From JBDTNL01 sp039933785 (GTDB lineage: Bacteria > Acidobacteriota > Thermoanaerobaculia > Multivoradales > JAGPDF01), in assembly GCA_039933785.1 (NCBI GenBank), contig JBDTNL010000096.1, forward strand, positions 1-11,758: 11,758 nt of DNA, read 5' to 3'. Positions 6,715 through 11,758 of this stretch are shown one piece after another; positions within the stretch are counted from its first letter, which is position 1, and every line of letters begins with the position of its first letter. The notes beneath the pieces were generated by a model. The model had not been told where the DNA came from and did no database searches. It saw nothing but the letters and a program-made list of their open reading frames with translations. The translations under genes were made by a program, and so were the position numbers.

Positions 6715-7982
6715 CAGAAGGTGAAACGAGCCTCTGCTCGCCACTGACGGCCTTTGGTGTTCGCGTCGCCGCCGCTGTCCGCGGCGGCTGGACGTCGCGA
6801 ACGCTGGTCCAGCCATTCGAGCCCCAACCGCCAAGTGTCGGCCGGCTGCCACAAGCCGGCGAGGGTCCACGCCGAGCCTCGGTCGTCGTTGTTCTCCGCC
6901 GAACTGTGATCTCGATCGTCGATGTAGAAGCGGTCATAGCGCAGACTCACGCGCCACGGCCCACGATGCACACTAGCCAGGCCGTACACCGCCCAGAAGT
7001 CGATGTTCACGTGGGCTTGAGTCAGCTCGCCCATGCCGCTCTTGCCGAGCATTCCCTCGCTCACCAGAGTCAGGTCACCGATCTCAATCTGGCTCGCGAG
7101 TTGGGTCATGCGGGTACGCCAAGCGTACTCGCCGTGGTACAGACGGCGATCGCCGCGGTTGTCATAGGAGCTCGCTTGCATGAGCGCGCCGCCATCTTCG
7201 AAACGCCCGCGCACCGACCAGCCCGGCTTGCCGTCGAGGTCCGAGCCGACCGGTTGGGTAAACGCCTGCGCGCCTTCTCTGCGCTGGCGGCCGAAGGCGG
7301 CGGGATCGCTCAGAGAATCGAGCGGGGGCAGTGGCAACGCCTCACCGAGCGCGCTGACGCGATCCCCCATGCTCCAACCGCGCCAGGCGAGGAGCGCGCC
7401 CGCAGTGTCGTTGCCGCCGAAGATCGTCGCTCCCGCCGAGAGATGATCGCCGAATCGCAGCGCTCCGTCGATGCCCACCGGCCGGATCTCCTCGCCGATC
7501 CAACTATTGAGCGCCGACAGCGTGAGGGTGTAGGGCGAAGTCCACAGGGGAGACACTGCTTCGCGGGAAGTCGGCAGGAAGAACAAGCCGGCGCGCAGGC
7601 GGAGCTCGCTCGCCGCGGCGAAGCCGTGGGTCCAGGTCAGAAACGCCTCACTGAGGCCGGCCGCGTCAGCTTTGGACTCTGGCTCGGCGCGTGCCAGGGC
7701 ATGAATCTCGATCGCCCACGAGGTGCCGATCTCCCATCGAAGTCCCAGCCTGCCCTCGGCCCTTCCATCGTTGGCCGTTCCGCTAGCGCCGCTGGCTCCA
7801 CGGGCTCCAGTGACCAAGCGGCCGAATCCCCCGTTGAGCCACGCGCGCTGGCTGTCGACGCGCGAACCGCCGGCCGCGAGATACCCGAAGAGAGAAAAGG
7901 ACTCTGCGTGGGCGCGTGCCACAGGCAGGAGGCAAGCCAAGCCGGCCAGCACTGCGGAGACGGTGAGCGCACGACCCTTCAT
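6714..7982 (-). CDS. Predicted outer-membrane beta-barrel protein (porin-like)
   Basis: A 422-residue protein with a clear signal peptide (MKGRALTVSAVLAGLACLLP, cleavage near AHA-ES at residue 26). It has alternating amphipathic strands throughout, many aromatic residues at strand ends, and a C-terminal phenylalanine (AEARFTF), the usual last strand of Gram-negative outer-membrane barrels. Strand-like segments include RLGLRWEIGTSWAIEIHAL, SELRLRAGLFFLP, PWRVSLRYDRFYIDD and TWRLGLEWLDQR. I do not recognise a specific family; a phosphate-selective-porin-like (OprO/P) or uncharacterised barrel is the best guess. It starts 37 nt after the ammonia-lyase gene with a weak AGAGG 5 nt before the ATG. 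It ends overlapping the CAP gene by one base, so barrel and CAP protein are probably made together. Confidence 0.75.
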   Translation of the reverse strand: MKGRALTVSAVLAGLACLLPVARAHAESFSLFGYLAAGGSRVDSQRAWLNGGFGRLVTGARGASGASGTANDGRAEGRLGLRWEIGTSWAIEIHALARAEPESKADAAGLSEAFLTWTHGFAAASELRLRAGLFFLPTSREAVSPLWTSPYTLTLSALNSWIGEEIRPVGIDGALRFGDHLSAGATIFGGNDTAGALLAWRGWSMGDRVSALGEALPLPPLDSLSDPAAFGRQRREGAQAFTQPVGSDLDGKPGWSVRGRFEDGGALMQASSYDNRGDRRLYHGEYAWRTRMTQLASQIEIGDLTLVSEGMLGKSGMGELTQAHVNIDFWAVYGLASVHRGPWRVSLRYDRFYIDDRDHSSAENNDDRGSAWTLAGLWQPADTWRLGLEWLDQRSRRPAAADSGGDANTKGRQWRAEARFTF

Positions 7983-8019
7983 GAGGCCTCTGAGATACGC
8001 GGCCGCACCGAAGCAGGAC

Positions 8020-8982
8020 CTATGCCTTGCCGCCGAGGAACTTTGCCAGCAACTCCAGATCCACGTTGCCTCCGGAAAGGATGACGCCGACCCGGCACCC
8101 GGAGAGATCGACCTTGCGGTGTCGCAGCGCGGCGGCGCCGGCCGCCCCGGAGGGTTCGAGCAGGATCTTCATCCGCTCGAGCACGAAGCGCAGGGTGTCG
8201 ACGAGCTCGTCGTCGCTCACCAGCAGGATGTCCTCGACGCGCTCGCGCACGATGGGGAAGGTCAGTTTGCCCGGGCTCACGGTCTGCAATCCGTCGGCGA
8301 TCGTTGGACGCACCGGAATCTCGACCCGTTCGCCCGCCCGCAGCGACAACAGCGCGTCGTTCATGGCCTCGGGCTCGACGCCGAACACGCGAATGCCGGG
8401 CCGCAGAGCCTGAGCTGCGATGGCCGAGCCGGCGAGCAATCCGCAGCCGCTGCACGGGACGATCAGGGCTTCGAGGTCGGGAACCGCCGCGAGCAATTCG
8501 AGGGCCGCGGTGCCCTGCCCGGCAATGACCTCTGGATGATCGAACGGCGGCACCAGATTCATACCCCGCTCGGCGCACAACCGTTCGCCGATCGCCTCGC
8601 GACTCTCGCGGTAGCGGTCGTAGAGCACGACCTCGGCCCCGTAGCCCTGGGTGGCGCGAATCTTCAGCGGCGGAGCGTCGGCCGGCATGACGATCACCGC
8701 CGGCACGCCGAAGAGCCGCGCGGAGAGCGCTACCGCTTGGGCGTGGTTGCCGGAGGAGTAGGCGAGAATGCCGCGCCGCCGGTCCGCCTCGGGAAGCGCC
8801 GCGACGGTGTTGTAGGCACCCCGGAACTTGAACGCTCCACCGCGCTGCAGGTTCTCCGCCTTGAAGAAAACCGTGCAGCCCGCCTGCTCATCGAACTGCC
8901 GCGACGTTAGTACGGGCGTCAAGTGGGCGACGCCGCGCAAGCGCTCCGCGGCGCGACGGATGTCCTCGACCGTTGGGTTCAT
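8020..8982 (-). CDS. Threonine/serine ammonia-lyase-like PLP enzyme (fold type II, no ACT domain)
   Basis: A 320-residue cytoplasmic PLP enzyme of the threonine dehydratase/serine racemase family. The reaction is expected to be threonine or serine to 2-oxobutyrate or pyruvate plus ammonia. Visible features are the PLP lysine at 52 in GGAFKFRGAYN, SSGNHAQAVAL at 76-86, and LSGGNVD at 302-308, whose Ser contacts the PLP ring nitrogen. The length and the lack of a C-terminal ACT domain fit the catabolic or short class rather than the isoleucine-regulated biosynthetic IlvA. The phosphate-binding glycine loop, usually GGGG, reads CSGCG at 177-181. A threo-3-hydroxyaspartate ammonia-lyase or racemase is a possible alternative. 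The start at 8982 gives the normal family N-terminus (MNPTVEDIRRAAERL). It lies 8 nt after the synthase stop, so it is probably co-transcribed. Confidence 0.85.
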   Translation of the reverse strand: MNPTVEDIRRAAERLRGVAHLTPVLTSRQFDEQAGCTVFFKAENLQRGGAFKFRGAYNTVAALPEADRRRGILAYSSGNHAQAVALSARLFGVPAVIVMPADAPPLKIRATQGYGAEVVLYDRYRESREAIGERLCAERGMNLVPPFDHPEVIAGQGTAALELLAAVPDLEALIVPCSGCGLLAGSAIAAQALRPGIRVFGVEPEAMNDALLSLRAGERVEIPVRPTIADGLQTVSPGKLTFPIVRERVEDILLVSDDELVDTLRFVLERMKILLEPSGAAGAAALRHRKVDLSGCRVGVILSGGNVDLELLAKFLGGKA

Positions 8983-8990
8983 CCGTTCGA

Positions 8991-10580
8991 CTAGTCGCCG
9001 TAGGGCCGCGAGAGGATGCAGGCGTTGATGCCGCCGACGCCCATCGAGAGCTTGCCGGCGATGCCGGTGGGCGAGGCCGGACACGCGTCGTCGAACGCGA
9101 AGGCGCTGTGGGCGCGTGCGATCTCGACATTGAGCTCACCCTCGGAGAGGGGCGTGGGAAAGATCAGGCCGCGCTCGTAGCCGAGGTACTGCGCGGTCAG
9201 TTCCCAGCCGCCGGCGGCCCCCATGCCATGGCCGAACGTACCCTTACGAGCTGTTACCAGGACGGCGTCCGGAACGATCGCCCGCAGGTTGTCGACTTCC
9301 TGAAAGTCGCCCGGAGTCGCCGTGGCATGCAGATCCCATGTGGTGACTTCCGAGGGATCGATTCCCGAAGCGGCGAACGCACTGCGCATGGCCGTGAGCG
9401 GACCCTCGCGCGACGGCGTGATGATGTGATCGGCGTCCGACGACATGCCGACCGCCAACGGCTCCAGGCCGAGCGGGCGCATGCCGCGCGACCGGAAGTA
9501 CTCGAGATCGCCCACGATCCAGATGGCGGCTCCCCCTGAGACGTGTGTACCGCGGAGCTCCGTCAGGGGCTTGGAAACGCGGCCGTCGGCCGCGATCACC
9601 TTGGCGCGGTAGAAAGCGCCCACGGTCAGCGGATGCGGTGGCGGGTCGGCGGCGCCGATCACTACGGCTTTGGCTTCGCCGCGCTGAATCGCGTCGATCG
9701 CGAGCTTGAGCGTGAGGCCGAACGTGGAGCAGGCGCCGACTGGCGCGAACGCCAGGCCGGTGATCTTGCCCAACATCGAGATCTGCGACGCGGGCGTGTT
9801 GTGAATGTTCCACAGCAGGTTTGGGGTCACGCGCGTCCACGGAGGATCGGGAGCGCCCCATTCCTTCTGCAGGCGCTTGCGACGCCGCTCCTTCTCCTTC
9901 ATCACGCTCATCTTGCCCGCTGCGACGTCCCCTTGCACGGCCAAGCCCTCGATCTCTCGCGCCGCGGCGAGGAACTCCTGAAGCTGTGGCGACCGACCGG
10001 CCCAGAAGTGCCACCACGCCTCCTCGGCGCGCTCGCGCTCGTTGGGCTCGACGGTATCCGGAGCCGCGGGAACGTCTGGATCGGGGGGATCGAAAGGTCG
10101 CGTCAGCCAGGCGGCAAACGTTCGGTTGTGCTCGGGCTCCGACCAGAAGCGATCCCAGGCGCGTTGCGCGCGATGCAGCTCGAGTGCCGCCTCGTTGCTG
10201 GTGCCGATGGCGCCGAGGCCCGTGCCGACGTAGATGTGCGCCGCGGTGCCGAGGTCGTGGAGCTCCTTCTCGAGGCCGGGGTTCTGCCCCAGGGCCTGAA
10301 TGAAGGCGCCGATCGCGAATTGGGTCGGCTGGTCCATTTTGTCGACCAGTTGGGGATAGCGGCCCGGGAGGAATCGCTGGTCGATCCACGGCTTGTAGGC
10401 GTGGAAATCGAACGCTGGGCGCCCGACCAGGAAATTGTCGGGTCCAAAGCCGTTGAAGGGCTCGAGCCAGCTCCCCCCGACAGCCAAATTGGTGGCAAAG
10501 GCCTCGATATTGGCTGATTTGGGCGCCACGATGCCCCAGCCGAAGACACCGACCCGGCGATGCGATCCCCGCGATTCCAT
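8991..10580 (-). CDS. Divergent beta-ketoacyl synthase with a ~110-residue insertion
   Basis: A 529-residue thiolase-fold condensing enzyme of the FabF/ketosynthase type, expected to perform decarboxylative Claisen condensation on an acyl-carrier-protein-bound substrate. The catalytic set is complete: Cys284 in VGACSTFG, His418 in DLHATATPGD, Lys446 and His451 in RKGTFGHGMGAAGG. The C-terminal glycine-rich strand is LSMGVGGINACIL. FabF is about 410 residues with roughly 55 residues between GTGIGG and the active Cys. Here GTGLGA (119-124) and Cys284 are about 160 apart. The extra segment is rich in Trp and charge (EEAWWHFWAGRSP, KEKERRRKRLQKEW). No ACP, reductase or acyltransferase is in the window, so the product is unknown. 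The ATG at 10580 is the only sensible start, although it lacks a Shine-Dalgarno; the longer frame to 11099 is antisense to the sigma gene. It leads the minus-strand operon. Confidence 0.88.
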   Translation of the reverse strand: MESRGSHRRVGVFGWGIVAPKSANIEAFATNLAVGGSWLEPFNGFGPDNFLVGRPAFDFHAYKPWIDQRFLPGRYPQLVDKMDQPTQFAIGAFIQALGQNPGLEKELHDLGTAAHIYVGTGLGAIGTSNEAALELHRAQRAWDRFWSEPEHNRTFAAWLTRPFDPPDPDVPAAPDTVEPNERERAEEAWWHFWAGRSPQLQEFLAAAREIEGLAVQGDVAAGKMSVMKEKERRRKRLQKEWGAPDPPWTRVTPNLLWNIHNTPASQISMLGKITGLAFAPVGACSTFGLTLKLAIDAIQRGEAKAVVIGAADPPPHPLTVGAFYRAKVIAADGRVSKPLTELRGTHVSGGAAIWIVGDLEYFRSRGMRPLGLEPLAVGMSSDADHIITPSREGPLTAMRSAFAASGIDPSEVTTWDLHATATPGDFQEVDNLRAIVPDAVLVTARKGTFGHGMGAAGGWELTAQYLGYERGLIFPTPLSEGELNVEIARAHSAFAFDDACPASPTGIAGKLSMGVGGINACILSRPYGD

Positions 10581-10588
10581 GGACACGG

Positions 10589-10594
10589 ATTGTG
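10589..10594 (-). promoter_or_regulatory. Possible -10 box of the ketosynthase operon (leaderless transcript)
   Basis: CACAAT on the minus strand (4 of 6 consensus bases) lies 8 nt before the ATG at 10580, so transcription would start at or next to the start codon. This fits the missing ribosome binding site of the synthase. No good -35 hexamer is seen; that position falls at the inner palindrome at 10611-10620. Confidence 0.25.
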
Positions 10595-10609
10595 CCACAG
10601 TGCTTAGGG

Positions 10610-10632
10610 CCCAACGTTGGCCCAACGTTGGG
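10610..10632. promoter_or_regulatory. Tandem 11-bp palindromic repeat, candidate shared operator
   Basis: CCAACGTTGG, a perfect 10-bp palindrome, occurs at 10611-10620 and again at 10622-10631, each preceded by C. The period is 11 bp, about one helical turn, so two dimers would bind the same DNA face. It sits between divergent start codons, about 60 bp before the inferred sigma-gene transcription start and over the -35 region of the possible ketosynthase promoter. No regulator gene of known DNA-binding class other than the sigma factor is in the window. Confidence 0.5.
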
Positions 10633-10646
10633 AGGCCGGGATGCGT

Positions 10647-10652
10647 TTGACA
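10647..10652 (+). promoter_or_regulatory. Perfect -35 hexamer upstream of the sigma gene
   Basis: TTGACA at 10647-10652, 57 bp before the sigma-factor ATG and 15 bp after the palindrome pair. The matching -10 is poor; candidates at 10668-10675 (CATTGA, TTGAGC) match weakly. It may therefore be activator-dependent or not a promoter at all. Confidence 0.3.
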
Positions 10653-10708
10653 GGGATGTGAGCGAGGCATTGAGCATTCCCACGGCCGGCTTGGCGGAGA
10701 CCCGCACC

Positions 10709-11224
10709 ATGGCGAGACCCCGCCTGGAGGACTTGTTCGACGCTCACCACGCGAGGCTCTTCCGGCTCGCTCGACGCATGCTGCGGGATGTCCAGGAATC
10801 GCAGGATGCCGTCCAGGAAACGTTCCTTCGTGCGGCCCGCAACCTCGAGCGCCTACCCCCGGGGGAGGAGGGAGCCGAGGCCTGGCTAGTGCGGGTCCTG
10901 GTGAACTTTTGCCGCGATCGATACCGGCGGCAAAAAGTGCGCGGGTTCTCGGCCGAGCTTTCCGGCGACGAGGTCGCGACGGGATCTCGGCCGGACGATG
11001 CCGTGGTGGCGAAGCGGACGGTGCAAGTCGCCCTCGCCGCCCTGCCGCCGCGCCGGCGGGCGGTAGTCGTTCTTCACGAGCTCGAAGGCCGGGACACACG
11101 GGAGATCGCCGAGCTGCTGGGCCTCGCGCAAGTTACCGTACGTTGGCATCTGGCGGCGGGCCGGGCTCAACTCGCCAAGCTGCTGCTCGCAAACAGTTCT
11201 GTTTTTGGGGAGACCATCCGATGA
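10709..11224 (+). CDS. ECF-type RNA polymerase sigma factor (sigma-70 family, region 2 + region 4)
   Basis: A 171-residue sigma factor with only regions 2 and 4, the extracytoplasmic-function layout. Region 2 spans about residues 8-78: LFDAHHARLFRLARRMLRD, then DAVQETFLRAARNL and AWLVRVLVNFCRDRYRR. Region 4 spans 105-158, with ALPPRRRAVVVLHELEG followed by the helix-turn-helix DTREIAELLGLAQVTVRWHL. A short linker (79-104) lies between. It directs core RNA polymerase to a small, unknown regulon. The ATG at 10709 is preceded by GGAGA at 10696-10700, 8 nt away; an in-frame GTG at 10658 is a less likely alternative. The stop overlaps the next start (ATGA), so the two are translationally coupled. 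It is divergent from the ketosynthase operon and shares its upstream region with the tandem palindrome. Confidence 0.9.
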   Translation: MARPRLEDLFDAHHARLFRLARRMLRDVQESQDAVQETFLRAARNLERLPPGEEGAEAWLVRVLVNFCRDRYRRQKVRGFSAELSGDEVATGSRPDDAVVAKRTVQVALAALPPRRRAVVVLHELEGRDTREIAELLGLAQVTVRWHLAAGRAQLAKLLLANSSVFGETIR

Positions 11225-11574
11225 ATCACCCCGACTACGAAAGCCTGAGTCGCCGGCTACGCGAGAGCGACCCCGCCGAGGAGCCGAGCTCGCTCGAGAT
11301 CGCCGCGATGCGCCGGCGGATCCTCGATTCCGCAGGTGAGCCGACGAGGGACATCGTCCGCTGGCAGCCGCTGGTGCTGACAGGTGCACTGCTGGCCCTC
11401 GGTGTCGTGGTCTTGAGCACTCCCAGATGGTTCACGGGGTCTGTCGAGCGGCCTCCGGCGCGAGCCGCCGAGACTCACTCTGCCCAGCCATCGCACGAGG
11501 CCAGGCAGGTGCAATTTCAGACTCCGGGTGGGACGCGCGTCATCTGGGTAGTGGCCAGTAATCTCGACCTTTGA
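11221..11574 (+). CDS. Small single-pass membrane protein, candidate anti-sigma partner
   Basis: A 117-residue protein whose ATG overlaps the sigma-factor stop by 4 nt. The N-terminal 47 residues are charged and presumably cytoplasmic (MNHPDYESLSRRLRESDPAE). A transmembrane segment covers about 48-67 (WQPLVLTGALLALGVVVLST). The rest, about 50 residues, would be periplasmic and ends VQFQTPGGTRVIWVVASNLD plus Leu. There is no cysteine, so the zinc anti-sigma motif HxxxCxxC is absent. Position and topology suggest it holds or signals to the sigma factor, but this is inference from layout. I recall similar short TPGGTRVIW-type C-termini in small proteins next to ECF sigma genes, unverified. The ATGA overlap fixes the start. 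Confidence 0.75.
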   Translation: MNHPDYESLSRRLRESDPAEEPSSLEIAAMRRRILDSAGEPTRDIVRWQPLVLTGALLALGVVVLSTPRWFTGSVERPPARAAETHSAQPSHEARQVQFQTPGGTRVIWVVASNLDL

Positions 11575-11580
11575 TTCGAC

Positions 11581-11586
11581 AAGGAG
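11581..11586 (+). promoter_or_regulatory. Ribosome binding site of the exported-protein gene
   Basis: AAGGAG, 7 nt before the ATG at 11594. It is a strong site that fixes the start, and lies in the 19-nt gap after the membrane-protein gene. Confidence 0.7.
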
Positions 11587-11593
11587 ATTTTCG

Positions 11594-11758
11594 ATGACTC
11601 GTACATCTGTTCTTCGACGCGGTTTCTTCGGCGGACTGTCCTTCCTGGTGGCCGCCTCCGCGCTCGCGCAGGCGACACCGGTCGCCACCCCCGGGCTAGC
11701 TTCGATGGCGATGCTGACTGGGAATGGTGAGACTCCGGCGCTGGCGCTCGCCCCGGCG
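11594..11758 (+). CDS. Exported protein, N-terminal part (cut by window edge)
   Basis: Only the first 55 residues are visible. They begin MTRTSVLRRGFFGGLSFLVA, continuing ASALAQ, a signal peptide with likely cleavage near residue 25. The RRGFF stretch directly before the hydrophobic core loosely resembles a twin-arginine motif, but the consensus Ser before and Lys after are missing, so Sec export is equally possible. The mature part seen so far is low in charge (ATPVATPGLASMAMLTG). No domain can be named. It follows the membrane-protein gene by 19 nt with a good AAGGAG site and is most likely the third gene of the sigma cassette, hence a plausible target or sensor component. Confidence 0.7.
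   Translation, partial: MTRTSVLRRGFFGGLSFLVAASALAQATPVATPGLASMAMLTGNGETPALALAPA

Noticed and set aside
6715..6870. N-terminal extension of the CAP protein to 6870
   Set aside because: The added 52 residues are the barrel gene read in another frame, and the signal peptide starts at 6714.
6315..8084. A 589-codon plus-strand frame opposite the barrel and CAP genes
   Set aside because: It is a composition-driven shadow with low-complexity Arg/Ala content. The minus strand carries signal peptides and domains here.
10592..10708. N-terminal extension of the sigma factor to 10592
   Set aside because: It would translate the tandem palindrome, shows no sigma-like sequence, and the ATG at 10709 has a ribosome binding site and the normal family N-terminus.
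10581..11099. N-terminal extension of the ketosynthase frame to 11099
   Set aside because: The extension is antisense to the sigma factor and runs through the palindromic intergenic region. The recognisable synthase sequence begins just after the ATG at 10580.

Overview
The window is GC-rich DNA packed with bacterial genes. I infer an Acidobacteriota-like (perhaps Thermoanaerobaculia-like) Gram-negative host. The reasons are the Oar-type TonB-dependent receptor with an N-terminal carboxypeptidase-regulatory-like domain, a HTTM membrane protein, a predicted outer-membrane barrel, and very high GC with long antisense open frames. This is a family-level impression; no rRNA or other taxonomic marker is present.

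Nine genes lie on the minus strand, from about 10580 down to base 1, and three on the plus strand at the right end. From right to left the minus genes are: a long divergent beta-ketoacyl synthase (8991-10580); a threonine-ammonia-lyase-like PLP enzyme (8020-8982); a predicted outer-membrane beta-barrel (6714-7982); a secreted protein with two CAP domains (5794-6714); the TonB-dependent receptor (2680-5667); a HTTM membrane protein (1114-2610); a small very basic histone-H1-like protein (729-1037); ribose-5-phosphate isomerase B (228-674); and the start of serine hydroxymethyltransferase (1-205, cut by the window edge). The first four are tightly spaced (8 nt, 37 nt, 1-nt overlap) and look like one operon. 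The TonB receptor has its own candidate promoter and strong ribosome binding site. Hairpins without U-tracts follow the TonB-receptor gene and the basic-protein gene. rpiB and glyA form a familiar housekeeping pair.

On the plus strand an ECF-type sigma factor (10709-11224) overlaps by ATGA a small single-pass membrane protein (11221-11574), which is followed by an exported protein (11594 to the window end). The layout suggests a sigma factor, a membrane partner that may act as anti-sigma, and a secreted or envelope product. The membrane partner has no recognisable zinc anti-sigma motif.

The most notable non-coding feature is in the 128-bp divergent region between the synthase operon and the sigma cassette. 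Two copies of the 10-bp palindrome CCAACGTTGG stand exactly 11 bp apart (10611-10620 and 10622-10631). They lie beside a perfect TTGACA box for the sigma gene and a possible leaderless promoter for the synthase. This is a plausible shared operator linking both transcription units. I see no RNA genes, insertion sequences, CRISPR arrays or phage genes.
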